From: Phytophthora sp. 'mugwort'
Taxonomy: Eukaryota > Oomycota > Peronosporomycetes > Peronosporales > Peronosporaceae
NCBI GenBank assembly: GCA_033558025.1
Contig: JAUCEF010000007.1
Location: 310,001-374,000 of the forward strand
DNA: 64,000 nucleotides
Direction: 5' to 3'
How positions within the stretch are numbered: position 1 is the stretch's first letter; each line of letters starts with the position of its first letter. Of this stretch, positions 1 to 11,140 are shown one piece after another. The notes under the pieces are model-generated. The model searched no databases, was not told the DNA's origin, and was given only the letters and a program-made list of their open reading frames with translations. The translations under genes were made by a program, and so were the position numbers.

Positions 1-313
1 TACCAGCGGCTTGCTTATTGCAATGATCCAACGTCTTCAGCATGACATTTGCAGGAGTAGCGGGTACAGTAGCATCCATTTCTCAGAGGAATAGCCGCTT
101 AAAACTCAGCACACATTCCAAACGTATGTCATTATTCAGCGAGTTTGTGAGCTGTAGAAGAGCAACAAACACCTTTTTGTAATCTTAACACTTAACAGTA
201 CATGTAATATGCAGTTAAGCACAAACTCCAACCATAGCTTGCGCCGTGGTCGAAACAAGTTAAGTCCATAATCCATTCCTAATCGACTCCAAGTTTAGAT
301 GGTAGTCAGTGCT

Positions 314-711
314 TTAGCCTGGCTTACCGGTTTTCCATAAAGCACCTGCCATCAGTTCATCGGCCTTGCTTATTACCCACAGCTGAAAAAACGATCTAGT
401 AAACGCAGGGAACTGAGCTGGCAGTCGTCGCACTAACTGTCTGTTCCAGTGCCCCTGATTCAGTAAGAGCCTGTATGTGTGAGTGACTTCCTCGTCGTTT
501 ACATCAGCATTAACCACATCGTGCAGTACGTGGTATACAACTGAACCCCACGCCGCAAAACCGGGTAAACGTCCTGGTACTGCAAGATGGCATTGACCAG
601 AGCTTCAATTCGAGTTTTCGGCACTAAAGAGCCATCTCGTTGAGCAGTGATGAGATCTTTTTCTCCGTCCTGATCTGATCCTCGCCTGACGTTTTTATCT
701 TCTTCCATCAC
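314..711 (-). CDS. Hypothetical protein, frame-shifted or spliced
   Basis: I do not recognise this protein. Two overlapping minus-strand frames look coding. One starts at 711 with a charged N-terminus (MEEDKNVRRG) and a segment containing LVNAILQYQDVYPVL. The other covers 517-314 and contains LLLNQGHWNRQLVRRL and FFQLWVISKADELM. The second frame can be read back without a stop through the end of the first, so the two may be one protein joined by a short intron or broken by a frameshift near 520-580. It lies just downstream of OSGEP on the same strand. No signal peptide or family motif is visible. Confidence 0.35.
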
Positions 712-825
712 AGTTCAATGCGATCTTACACCAAAATTAAAGCGGTCACGCAACTCTTCAAGATCGATTACCACGAGTAGAATTTATTTTTTTCATGCAC
801 ATCAGTCGAGCTCAGCAACCCCTGT

Positions 826-2338
826 TCAATCGCTGCGCCAAATCACAGGGATCTCGTCGGTGCGGAACCTGCAGGGTAAAAACAAAGCAACAATAAATTG
901 CAAGCACTAACAAACAACATTATATTTAGGATTGACGCGTACCTTTGCGTGCACGTCGCCTCCTTCAGTGGCGTAGTCTTCCCGTACTGGAATTGAAGGA
1001 CTCCAGCTTGTGCAATCATCGCACCGTTGTCGATGCAATAGCGCTGGTCCATAGCGCAGACGCGTCCATTGCGCTCTTTCGCCATAATCCCCATCATTTC
1101 TTGAAGACGCAGGTTGCACCCAACGCCACCAACTATCAGCACCTCCGATTGTCCGCAATGAGCCATCGCACGCTCCGTAATTTCCACCTAGATAACGATT
1201 TAGCACCGCTACCTCAGGTTAATCCAATCGCAAAAAGATGTCAATTCGAGGGGGCTAAGTGACGCACCAGCATAGCAAAAATCGTTTCTTGCAACGAATA
1301 GCACAAGTCCGCCTTGGTACATTCTCCCGATTTGATTTTCTCGCTGCAGAAGTGAATACAGGCAAACGTTAGCCTTGTACCGCTCTACAATGATACACGA
1401 ATGATCCGGGTTTCTGGACGTACTTGGCCTCCTTTTCGATGAAAGTCGAGATACCCGAGAACGATACATCCATGCCCTTTACAATGTACGGCAGTTCAAT
1501 GAACTTCTTGCCTCTAAATAACAGCACAGACGTGAATCCAACAAGTCAGAACGGCAGCAAGGCTTTACAGCTATCACTCGTTCGCATACTCCCTGGCCAG
1601 CACTTCGATGTTGTATCCGGGGCTCGGATCGTTCGACAGCTCCAGCACTCGCGCGAAGCGGTCCAGACAGTTCCCGACAGCAATGTCGATCGTCTCTCCA
1701 AAGATGCGGTAGCTAACAATGCAAAACAAACAGCCAGCAATGAGCTATACCATGTGCTTGTACTGTACATGACTTCATTAATCCGCACCACTGCATTGAG
1801 TAGGCGATGACCTGGGTGTTGCCGCCGCTGACGTACAGCACGACGGGGTCTGCCGCTTTGGTCACCGTCCGACCCATCTCAATATCTGTGCATAGCGTAA
1901 AGATCCACTAATAAACACACACACACTGTAATATTGCAGCAGTATAGCCAACGACGTACGTCCGACGCAATGGTTGACACCGATCAGCGGCTTGTTCCAC
2001 AACAGCGACAGCATGCGCGCGCAGACAGCGGCGGAGCGCAGCGGACCACCCATACCCGGACCCTTGGTGTAGCAGATGCAGTCCAGCTGCTTCGGAGATA
2101 CACCAGCCTCGGCCAGAGCCGCCCGCACGATGCCCACCACGTGGTTCTGGTGATGCCACGCCGTCTCGCGCGGCAGGAAGCCCTGGCCCGGCGGTGTGAT
2201 GTACGTCTTGCGAGGGTTAGACAGGATCTCCGTCTCGCCGTCAGCGTGATAGAGGATGATGCCGACGCCCAGCTTGTTGGCGCTGCCCTCGATACCCATG
2301 GCGAGTACATCGCCGTCCTTCCGCATTGGTGGCGTCAT
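826..2338 (-). CDS. OSGEP: tRNA N6-threonylcarbamoyladenosine synthase subunit OSGEP/Kae1
   Basis: Kae1/TsaD-family ATPase, catalytic subunit of the KEOPS complex that makes t6A37 on ANN-decoding tRNAs in cytosol and nucleus. I read about six exons. Exon 1 (2338-1960) begins [22 protein letters not shown] and holds the Kae1 segment [12 protein letters not shown]; it ends in NHCVG, and the split His codon is completed by HIEMGR in exon 2 (1885-1792). That gives the metal-binding HxxxxxH-type motif followed by [14 protein letters not shown]. Exon 3 starts at 1712 with [14 protein letters not shown]. Later exons give [38 protein letters not shown] and the C-terminus [14 protein letters not shown] with TGA at 826. 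The last intron has AAAG/GTACGC and CAG/GTTCCG ends. All key motifs are present and no lesion is visible. Family assignment is firm; middle exon borders are inferred from splice signals. Confidence 0.92.
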
Positions 2339-2457
2339 GTCAATTGCTGGTCAAGTGGCGATTGGTAAAAACAAATGATTGTATTGTCAAATAGCATATT
2401 GGAGAACTAGGTTATGGCGTATTGCCCTGTTGCGACCTTTCAAGCACAAGATCCGCG

Positions 2458-3420
2458 ATGAGGTCGCTGGTGATGTGTGTAGCGTTCGCCGCCGTGTTCG
2501 GGGCCGCGGGTGTTCGCGCAGACTTTAATGAGTGTTTGGGGCTGGAGATAGCCACGTTGCTCACGGTGCCGTCGTGCATGATGCTCTTCAGCACGTGCCA
2601 ACGGGGGGTCAACAAGCTTAACCAGAAGCTGGGCAACGCTATTGCGGACGCGTACAAGCCCGTCAGCATCATTTCGGCTAGTGAGTCCAAGACGGTGACG
2701 GAGAACAGCAGCAAGATCGCCATGCTGGTGCAGTTGGCGCCGCTCACTGACTGTCTCACGGCTTCAGCGACGGGAACGGAGGACAGGTACGGCTGTGCCA
2801 ATCCTCAAGTTGTTAGGAAGGTAAACAAGCTAACGTTGTCACTGAATGCGCGTCAACTGTGTGAAGTTGCACGTTCGATATGACCAAGGTGGAATTCTAC
2901 AGTATCCTTTTGACGCACGATTTTGGTGCCAGCTGGAAGCTGGAGGGCTACAAGCGTCACTCGCTTTCTGGTAAGCGTGTCCGTTTCGTTCAGGTGTGGC
3001 TCATTCATGTTGTGTACAAAGTACTTACCTATTGTGGATTTTGAAGAGGATGAGCGCGCTCAGATTGTAGAGGAATACAACAGCGGACAGTTTTACGGCA
3101 GCAAGCTTGCGATTGGCATTTTCGATGGGCCTAATCTCCCATTCGAGTCGGATTCAAAGGAGACTACTTCACGCGCGCCCATTGCTATTGTAGCTGCTTC
3201 TGTTTCTGCTCTGTTTTGTCTCGGTTTAGTCTTGCATCAGCGCAAACGTCTTCAGAATGGTTACGCCCCGATCCACCTCACGAAAAGACATCACGTCCAA
3301 GGAAAAAAATCGCCGACCGCGAAGGATGCTCCTGAAGAAAGATCCCTGCGTCCAGCCGATGCTACGGGTACTGGGGGCCAAACCTTTAAGCAGGAGGTAA
3401 ATGAGCGTTTTGCGGTCTAA
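2458..3420 (+). CDS. Hypothetical secreted-type single-pass membrane protein
   Basis: Unrecognised protein in three exons, 2458-2786, 2867-2970 and 3047-3420 (268 aa). Joins use GTACGG and GTAAGC donors; intron 1 has a CTAAC branch-like site and intron 2 a CTTAC one. The ATG at 2458 is chosen because it opens a good signal peptide (MRSLVMCVAFAAVFGAAGVRA). The ectodomain has several cysteines, typical of a small disulfide-bonded fold. Near the C-terminus a hydrophobic helix (IAIVAASVSALFCLGLVLH) is followed by basic residues, so the topology is probably type I with a cytosolic tail of about 60 residues. It starts 119 bp from the divergent OSGEP start, so the two may share a promoter. No function is assigned. 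Confidence 0.7.
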
Positions 3421-3554
3421 AGTTGAGTCGTATGCGGACTCGAGGGCAAGTCTGGCAAGGTTTGTTATTGGTCGCTAGGTTCGAGCACAGCTCCGTGGTG
3501 TGTAAACAAAAGTAATGAGATTTACCGGCAGCAGCCATACCCAGCGGGCATTCT

Positions 3555-4611
3555 CTACTTCTTCTTGAAAATGCCAAAGTAAATCAGCAGCATAATAGCG
3601 AGGATGATGAACCCCGCCGCAATCGACAATGCCAAGCGTTGGCGCTTGTCTCGTGCTGACATGCGGCCAACAATGTTGCCTCCCCGACGGGCCATCTCGT
3701 TCACGCCTTTCACCTTCGCGTGTGTGGCTTGGATCTTCTCACGATTTCGGCCAAGCTCATCGCCAATAGCAAGAGCTAAAGTGCAGATAAACGGAGACAA
3801 GAATGTTAGCATCCTGAAGGGAACAGTGAACGCTGCGGTAGTAGTAGTTAACATACCAACTTCTTCCGTGTCAGCAATCTCTTTTCGTGCAGCAGCCAGC
3901 TTGTCCGTCGTTCCTTTCATCCTGTCCAGCAAGACCAACGCCACAGTCGTTAATCGTCCGCTCGTGAATATTCTGTCTGATGACATTATAACTGGCGTAC
4001 TTGTTAGTAGCTGCTGCCATGCGGCTACGATGCTCCGCCGAAGCCTATCGGGCAACAGACAGCAACACTAAGATTCACAGCGACACAAGTACGTTCAGCA
4101 TAGGAAGCCATCTTACCGCATTACCATCGCGGTCACCGAAAAGTCCTTCGCGCTCTTCTTTCTCACGGATTTTCTTGTGGTCCGCCGACAGCGACGCCAG
4201 ACTTTTCTTGTACTGATCTACCTTCTTCGAGAGCTCACGACGGGTAGCGGTGTCCAGACTCCTCACCTCCAACTCCATCTGTTGAATCTGCATAGTCCAA
4301 ACAACCCGGCAGGTCCAACGTCAGCGAAATGGCTCATCCTACCTCGTCCTCTTCAATGCATCGTCTTCCTTACCAGCTGCGTAGCTTGAGTCAGTAAATC
4401 ACCCACATGAGCGATGCTCGCCTTCTTCTTGTCTGCACCAGCACCAACAAACAACCACAATCGTCAGCCGACAAGAACTCTACAGCCATTCCGAGGCCAA
4501 CAAACCCCAACCTTTCTGGTCCTCGTACGACGCAATCTCGCTGAGCTTCTTCGAGATGTCGCTGGCAAGCGCGCGGTACTCCTCATCGTACCCGTCGAAG
4601 ATAGTGGTCAT
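3555..4611 (-). CDS. VTI1: Vesicle SNARE Vti1
   Basis: Qb-SNARE of Golgi, endosome and vacuole fusion. Six exons join in frame: 4611-4512, 4432-4374, 4287-4117, 4044-4001, 3921-3857, 3775-3555 (219 aa, the usual Vti1 length). The N-terminus MTTIFDGYDEEYRALASDI begins the three-helix Vti1 N domain, which ends near ELEVRSLDTATRRELSKKV. The SNARE helix includes TTDKLAAARKEIADTEEVA and ELGRNREKIQATHAKVKGVN. A C-terminal anchor (LALSIAAGFIILAIMLLIYFG) ends in a lysine tail. All introns use GT-AG with strong donors such as GTAAGA and GTATGT. It is divergent from the membrane-protein gene at 4889, with an unusual palindrome between them. Confidence 0.93.
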
Positions 4612-4755
4612 CCCGCTTGACGCTCGGCGCTTTGTTGGGAACGGCAACTATCTAACTCGGTCCTTGTGCTGAGGAAAATCAAGCAAAGAATGCAAGACCC
4701 AATAGGCCGCACTTTTTTAGAATTCGTGATGTGGCGAACACAAGGTCTCGATCGG

Positions 4756-4797
4756 TAGCCTAATAGAGGGTACACGCGTGTACCCCTAACTAGGCTA
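4756..4797. promoter_or_regulatory. 42-bp imperfect palindrome in a divergent promoter
   Basis: The core GGGTACACGCGTGTACCC is a perfect 18-bp palindrome. It extends outward to TAGCCTA and TAGGCTA arms, giving 17 of 21 matched pairs. It lies in the 277-bp gap between the divergent start codons of VTI1 (4611) and the membrane-protein gene (4889), where a dimeric transcription factor could bind. Binding is inferred; only the symmetry is seen. Confidence 0.45.
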
Positions 4798-4888
4798 TCT
4801 TCGAATCGATCCGATGCCGCGTGTCATTCTACAAGTTGCCATCCCGCTGCCTACAGCGATACCTCTGCGAGTGCCCGTAACTCAAACA

Positions 4889-5527
4889 ATGCGTCGTGAA
4901 TTCCTCACACTTCTGCTGGTGGCACTGGCTGTGCTGGCTGCCGTGGGTATGGCCGAAGCCAAGCTCGAGGAGGTAACTGTCGACGTAGACAGCGACCTGA
5001 TCGTCGAGGAGGAGGTGCTGGAGGCACAACCCGAGACGACGGAAAGCCCAGACGAGGCGGAAGCTGTGCCCGTACACGAGATTGACTCGCGCCTGACGCC
5101 TGAGGTCATCGAGAAGATATTTTCCAAGATGTCGGCCAAGTGCCTTAAGCAGGTGCAGGAAAACCCGACGGATCCCACGCAGGTGTCGGACCGCTGCCGC
5201 GCCGAGGTGGCGCGTCGCATTCAGCGCTACCTTGAGCGGCTGGATAAGGAGGAGAAGGGGGAGACAGAGGAAAAGAAGACCGACAAGACCGAGAAGAAGC
5301 AAAAGCGTCGTAGCCGCAAGAGCAAGAAGCAGACACGTGCCCAGCGCGAAGCCGCCGCCGCTCTGAAGAAGGAGGAAGAATACCAGAAGACTTTGCAGAC
5401 GATCGTTGGCTTTGTCGTGACGTTCGTCGCTATCATCGCTGGGGCCATGTTCTTCATTAACCGCAAGCTCAAGGCCGCCGGCATGTACTTCCCTGACCCG
5501 GACGCTAAGGCCACTTGCTGCAACTAA
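4889..5527 (+). CDS. Hypothetical signal-peptide membrane protein with acidic and basic tracts
   Basis: Unrecognised intronless protein of 212 aa when started at 4889. That ATG is preferred over the in-frame one at 4814 because it opens a clear signal peptide (MRREFLTLLLVALAVLAAVG, cleaved near AEA). The mature part is acidic (VEEEVLEAQPETTESPDEAEA), followed by a two-cysteine helical stretch (MSAKCLKQVQENP, SDRCRAEVARRIQRYLERL), then a highly basic Lys/Arg segment. A transmembrane helix follows (TIVGFVVTFVAIIAGAMFFI) and a short tail ends in CCN. The charge pattern suggests a type I ER or secretory-pathway protein. No catalytic motif is seen. Confidence 0.75.
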   Translation: MRREFLTLLLVALAVLAAVGMAEAKLEEVTVDVDSDLIVEEEVLEAQPETTESPDEAEAVPVHEIDSRLTPEVIEKIFSKMSAKCLKQVQENPTDPTQVSDRCRAEVARRIQRYLERLDKEEKGETEEKKTDKTEKKQKRRSRKSKKQTRAQREAAAALKKEEEYQKTLQTIVGFVVTFVAIIAGAMFFINRKLKAAGMYFPDPDAKATCCN

Positions 5528-5724
5528 GATCGTGAACCGCCTTAGCTACTGTAGTCGTAGAGTGTGACGTGTCCTCTTTTAGTATGGAGACCTGCGTGAA
5601 ATATGCATTTGCTGGCTCTTAGTGACATTTACTATTAGCTAGACGTCTATGGTTTGTCTGTACGGGGTATTTTTGGTGGTGCAATTACTTGCCTACAGGG
5701 GAAGCTGAAGTTGCTCGGTGCGAA

Positions 5725-6934
5725 TTAAGCAGCGCTATCAAGCAACCTCCATGGATCGTGCTTGAATCCATCCGAGACAATGAGCGGCGAGATTTCACCC
5801 TGCTTGGCTCCGTTAATCGCGCCTTTGGAGTATATCGGATCACAGTGCTCTGTGTGCTTTTCTGACAATACAATGATGCCACCCACTGTAGTGATGATAC
5901 TGCAAGGGTAGACAACCAACTGCCACAACGAGTTCATTCCCGAAATCTCGTGGAAGAAGATCACACCCGAGACGGAGCCGATCAGAATGAGGAACGCCTG
6001 GTAGATTGCCACGAGGTAAAGCGCGTCGTATTCGCGTAGACCGAGGTCCAGGACGTAAATACCACCTCCCGCCGTTGACAAGGCAGACACGATAATAGCG
6101 TATGTCTCCGGGTTTGACCAAACAGATCCACCCTCAGTCAGCAGTTCAACCGAGGCCTGGAATATCAAATGCATAGAATTTCAGTGAGTTTTGATAGGCG
6201 ATAACTGACAGCCGCCAAATACGCACCTTGAGGAAAAAGAGATTGCCACCGATAAGACCCGAAAGAGCGCCGAATGCGAACCTTCTCCAACCGCTCTTCT
6301 TATCGTAGCTACATACCATCCACACCAACTATTCAAGGAGCAATTATGGCACCACTTTCGCGTCAGCACGTCGAAGTAATCAAATGATAATTCAATGCTG
6401 TCAAAACAAAAACTCACCACTAACGCTCCACACACTGCAAGAATGGCGTATTCGATGAAGATACGGCTCTGAAACAATGCAAAAAGCTCTGCGCTGTGGT
6501 GTGTCGGTGTGTCGTGGCTTCCCGAAATTCCCACTAGCACGCAGCCCACCAAGATGACGGCCGATCCTCTCAGGTCGTGTGTGGATACCTTCTCGTTGAG
6601 CAGGTACGGTGACAGCACGATATTCCACACGACACTAAAGCCAGCCATGGGCGCCAAAATGGACTAGAGATCGCAATTGCACAACATCGCAGAGGTGTGT
6701 TAGTATGTCGTAGTGGCAGCAATAACTTGTCCGCCTCCCCACCTGTGCCGCGTAGGCATAGCTCATTGCATCAAACACGGGGTTGAGCAGGAACACGCAC
6801 ACGGTGGCAGCTGCCTTGACCGATAGCGCCTGCGACGAGGTGTGTGCCAGCTTGAGCAGCACCTTGCCCAGCGTGCCGAAGAGCGTGGCGGTGAGGGACA
6901 GCGACACTCCGATAACCCAAAGCTGCGACGTCAT
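5725..6934 (-). CDS. NIPA-like magnesium transporter (DUF803, DMT superfamily)
   Basis: Multipass membrane protein of the NIPA family, known in animals and plants as Mg2+ transporters of plasma membrane and endosomes. Four exons join in frame: 6934-6743, 6663-6418, 6328-6227, 6156-5725 (323 aa). The helices run in pairs typical of the drug/metabolite transporter fold: MTSQLWVIGVSLSLTATLFG, then NPVFDAMSYAYAA, APMAGFSVVWNIVLSPYLL, LRGSAVILVGCVLVGI and IFIEYAILAVCGALV. The C-terminal part has the family pattern GGNLFFLKASVELL and YDALYLVAIYQAFLILIGS leading to SGVIFFHEI, then a last helix. The tail after LSEKHTEHCDP is soluble. The substrate could be another divalent cation. Confidence 0.8.
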
Positions 6935-7299
6935 GGCTGCTTCGAACCAAGAAAATAAAATACCGGAGGCCTGTGGGTCGATGAGGAACGCACGAGCGTA
7001 AAACCCTCAAAGCCAAGTGGAAGAGAGCGAGAAGTGCTCGACGCGACGTTTTTCGGAGTCAGCACCGCAATACCTCTCACAAATAGTACCATATATGGGA
7101 GGGTACTAGAAGTTTCCCATCAGCAACTCTATTTTTGTATGCCACTGCTTGAAGCTGAACCATCAGTGTGCAAGCTCCGATTCATTTGCACTCATGGATT
7201 GGAAATGCGCAAACTCGTCGACGTTTCGACCGTGACTGAAGATCTGCCATACCCACACCGCATCGGTCCGCCCCTCCTCTGCTAGCGAGCGGTGCTATT
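6935..7299. other. Intergenic, no gene seen
   Basis: About 365 bp between the divergent NIPA-like gene and the jacalin pseudogene. A short plus-strand reading frame inside (7034-7285) has no recognisable motif and poor start context, so I treat it as noncoding. It may hold both promoters. Confidence 0.4.
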
Positions 7300-10282
7300 T
7301 ATGGAGTCTCGGTGCTACCAACTTGGTGGCTATTGCTGCCTACGTTACTAGCTGCTGGTGAGACGCCGTGGCTCGATTTAGAAAAGTCCTATGTTTTGCG
7401 ATGCTGCCGTAGGAATGTACAATGTACCAGTAAACAATCGATGGATCGAGACGAAAAACAACTTTCAAATACAAGACTTGACCGGGCTGCAACACAACCA
7501 ACAGTACAGTATCTCAGTGATTGGAAACCATATCTTTTTATTTCGGATAAATTTGGTAACGCCCAAAAAGACAGTACTGGCAAGGCAACCGCACTACAGT
7601 ACCAATTCTCAACGGCAGACTCAACGGTCTCGGCAGGAACTCAAACGGAAGATAAGGATTCCATCACAACTCCGCTTTGGCCGTGATGGCGACGAGATTG
7701 ATTCGCTCGGTGCCATTTGGACGAGCATCGAGGTGGTCACCGCGGCTCCCACTGAAGCTCCTGCTCCTGCTCCAGCTCCCGCACCACCAGCTGATGAAGC
7801 ACCATCAACTGCAGGTTCTGGTGGCGGTGGTTCCACGACGAAACGCGCGACCATTTTGAGCGATTCGTTTGGTGGGCCACATGGTAACCAGTTCTCGGAT
7901 CAGCCCTTGGCCAAGTCAGCATAAACTGTGAGTGCCATCATTATCCGAGCTGGTAAACGTGTCGACGGAGTCACCCTCGAGGTATCAGGCCCGACAGCGG
8001 AAACATTCACTCATGGAGGCCCTGGAGGAACGGAACACAAGCTCGCGCTTAAAGCAGGTGAATACATTAATTCAATGGAAGTTCATTGGGGCCAGAAGAA
8101 GGGAAGAACGCGCATCTTCTACCTCAACATCGGAACAAGTGCAGGGAATACTGTGTCTGCAGGCTCTCCGACGGATCTGAAGGGGAGTATCACGGCGCCA
8201 AAGGGTTATCAACTCGGTGGATTTTTCGGTCGGGACGGTGACGAAATTGATCTGTTAGGTGCAGTGTGGACGAGCATCGAAAAGGTCGCCGAGTCGACTC
8301 CATCGGCAGGTGGATCCGCTGATGAGGATATTGTGCTGAGCCCAGCGCATGGTGGTCCTCATGGTGCCGCGTACTCGGACATATCGGGGATTGTGCTTGG
8401 CCAAACGCTCAGTTCCATCACATTACGTGGAGCCAAACGCGTGGATGCAGTCACTTTCAAGTCGCGAGGCCGGCAGAGCTAACGTGGAATCACGGTGGCA
8501 GAGGTGGCACCGAAACGACACTCGCACTTGACCGGGGCGAGTTCATTAATTCAGTCGAAGTTCACTGGGGCAAGAAGGACGGACAGACTCGCGTCTTTTT
8601 CGTCAATTTCGGCACAAGTGCGGGAAATTCCGTGTCGATTGGAACAAAGACAGATGCGAGCGCCATTGAGACTGCCCCCAAGGGATTCCAACTCAGTGGA
8701 TTGCATGGTCGTGCTGATGACGAGGTCGACCAACTCGGAGCGATATGGACACGAATCGATGCGAAACCAGCCCTGCTCACTGACGTCATGGATACTGCTT
8801 GGTATGGTGACATTATCCGCAACTGGGTGGGGCCTACGATCGGCGTCGCGAAAGACACGGCCTGTTATCGGAAATTTAAACCGTTTGATAGCAAGAAAAT
8901 GTGCCCTCTTGGCTACGGCAATGACGACGACGATTGCATTGCTCAATGCCCCATGTCATATCCCATGCGGTGCGCTCTCGAGTGTATTCCGCGGAATGAC
9001 GACTGTGCTCTGGCCGTTCTCTCCAAGGTAGCGGCGGTGGCAGCTGTAGTGTTGAATGCAGCGACTGCAGGTATTTTTGGGAATATCAAGACGCTGTACA
9101 AAGGAGCCAAACTCTTGTATATGTGCGCCGCGAATGTCATTAACTTGATCAGGCAACTCATTTACTATTTCCGCTATGTGCAAACAACGGCGCCACAAGG
9201 TGACACGGAGAAGATGCTGGCGGTAGCGTACCAGTCGAATCTCGTGCTCGTGGACTTGCCCATTGCGATCTACGCATGTTTGGGTTTTCCTCCTCCGAGG
9301 AAGTTGGTCTGGGCTGGTTACGTCATTACCATTTGTGCAGACTATCGTCAAGCAGGTGATTGTGAATGGTGATGTGATCATTTCCTCGGCGCAAAATGTC
9401 GTCGACCTGCTCAAGAATTCCAGTGCCACCAACAACTCGGCCAGCAGCATGACAGAGCTGGAAGATTTCATTGCAGCGAACACGACCTGCGGTTACGAGC
9501 TCAAGCAACTCACAGACCGGGTGCTCTTTACTGTCAATGACGTGCGCAACAAGACACCGGATGCCGCCGTGAACGATATCCGCGCGACGGTCAGTAAGTC
9601 GTCGCTGGTACGGAACGACATCCCGACCGTCACGAATAACTGCATGAAGGAAATGCTGGCAAAAAAGACCATGCAAGCCCCCTTCGAGACGCGGGATTTG
9701 CTACGGAAGACGATGGAAGTGATCATTGATCAACTCGTCGAGACGGCCACAACGGATATGGGGAAGAGTGTCGCCGAGGACCAACAGTCGCTCGAAGCCA
9801 CTAACTTTGGACTGGTCGTGCTTGGTGGTTTGGACCCAACTGGCGTCATCTATCTGGCGTCCCAGTTCGTCCAACCGATTTGTGGACCGACTGGGTTTCT
9901 GGGCGAGATTGACGACGGAAATCTGTACGACGCGTTGGGGATGTGGACGGTGGATGAAGCTTTTGTTGGTAGTTATGGCACATGGACGAAGAAGGGTGAC
10001 GGCGTGGTGGGAATTATCTTCGAAAGCACGGACAAAGAGGACGTGACTGTTGTGATCCACTCTGGTGGTGACGACTACGCCGAGGTGGATGTGGGCGCGG
10101 GCGATACTGTGACGTGGGAAGCTACACTGCCAGAGTTGCAAGATAAAACGTTGTATTTGGACCGCTGGCGTCCGGGGTTCTTCGGCTTGCCCGGCTCCGG
10201 CGGTGGCTCATTGCTGCTTTGGGTTCCACGAGCAGCGGACGGAGGTCATTTGACGTTGCATGCGAGGATTAATGTCAGCTAG
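7300..10282 (+). pseudogene. Decayed jacalin-type lectin with oomycete Cys-rich C-terminal region
   Basis: Relic of a secreted carbohydrate-binding protein with at least three jacalin-like repeats. Repeat 2 (about 7855-8275) is the best preserved: FGGPHGNQFSD, RAGKRVDGVTLEV, HGGPGGTEHKLALKAGEYI and GFFGRDGDEIDLLGAVWTSI match the jacalin beta-prism pattern. Repeat 1 survives only as its tail near 7600-7730, followed by an Ala/Pro linker. Repeat 3 spans 8335-8760. The downstream part has a Cys-rich block (CIAQCPMSYPMRCALECIP), a hydrophobic stretch and a C-terminal domain ending at 10282. At least four lesions are visible: no good start codon; a frame change in repeat 1 near 7660; an in-frame TAA at 7922 where the repeat expects Gln (CAA to TAA); and a one-base loss near 8459. 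Another frame change lies near 9325. It could be a sequence-quality artefact, but five defects in 3 kb favour a pseudogene. Confidence 0.8.
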
Positions 10283-11140
10283 GGAAGCGCCGGGAGATTG
10301 TCGTTTGTTGAAGTTGTGGTTGAATAGTTTTGTAGTATCTTTCGCATCACGTTTTCTTGGTAGATATATTTTATTTGCTATAGAACAAACATCGTAATTA
10401 TAATAAGCTTCGAGCCTGTTGTAGTATTTTAATGCGGTTAACGCTTGTATCAGGATAACACCCACTTCAAAGCCATTCATATGTATAGCAATACTTACAG
10501 ATACAGTATTGAAACGCTAAGAAAACGGCATAGTTTGGTAGCAGAGCACGTCGTCACTGTCTTCCAGCCCTTCCTAACTATAAGTAACGTGTGACCACTT
10601 GACAGCTTCCGCTACGAGTCGGCTGTCCCAGAACGATCGGGTCGTCTTCAGGAACAGAGTGGCTTCGAACAAGATCATGCCAGCCGTTCCGGTGGTCGGT
10701 CAACACACGTTTCGCTGAAGCTGGTGTGCCGAGCACGAAGCGCAGGTCTTCATACGCCATAAGCACCCTTCTCTTCAGCCGTTTACGTTCGTGTAGCTCT
10801 TTGTAGCAGCCGCGCCCATCCCGATGAACCACCCGTCCTACTGGAGCCTACTTTAATTACGCTCGCTCAGCTTCAGAGAAAATATAGGGAAAGACTACAG
10901 TACTGTATTGCATCGCGTCGGAATATTACAATGCCCGATTGCATGCTCCAGTAGTACGGCAAGGCACGATTGCATCGAGCAGCAGCATCGACAATATAAA
11001 CTGCAATTGTCAGTTGAAGTTGCGCTGCGAATACATTTTTTTTCAATTACTGCAGTATCTCATTCAGTTGGAAGCCCAATAGCCTCATAATCGAAGCTTG
11101 TAGGGACACGTGCATACCTGCTAGACTCGCTCGTTCCACC
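10283..11140. other. Intergenic, only weak reading frames
   Basis: About 860 bp between the jacalin pseudogene and the next membrane-protein gene. One minus-strand frame of 84 codons (10832-10578, containing YEDLRFVLGTPASAKRV) looks faintly protein-like but matches nothing I know. The rest is AT-rich with no repeat or RNA gene seen. Confidence 0.35.

Noticed and set aside
1424..1810. Plus-strand open frame of 128 codons
   Set aside because: Antisense to OSGEP exons, whose motifs are unmistakable on the minus strand.
7925..7935. GTGAGT donor that could make the jacalin stop part of an intron
   Set aside because: The sequence straight after it encodes the conserved middle of the jacalin repeat, so splicing it out would destroy the domain.
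10578..10832. 84-codon minus-strand frame
   Set aside because: Somewhat protein-like but unrecognised and isolated; not enough support for a gene.
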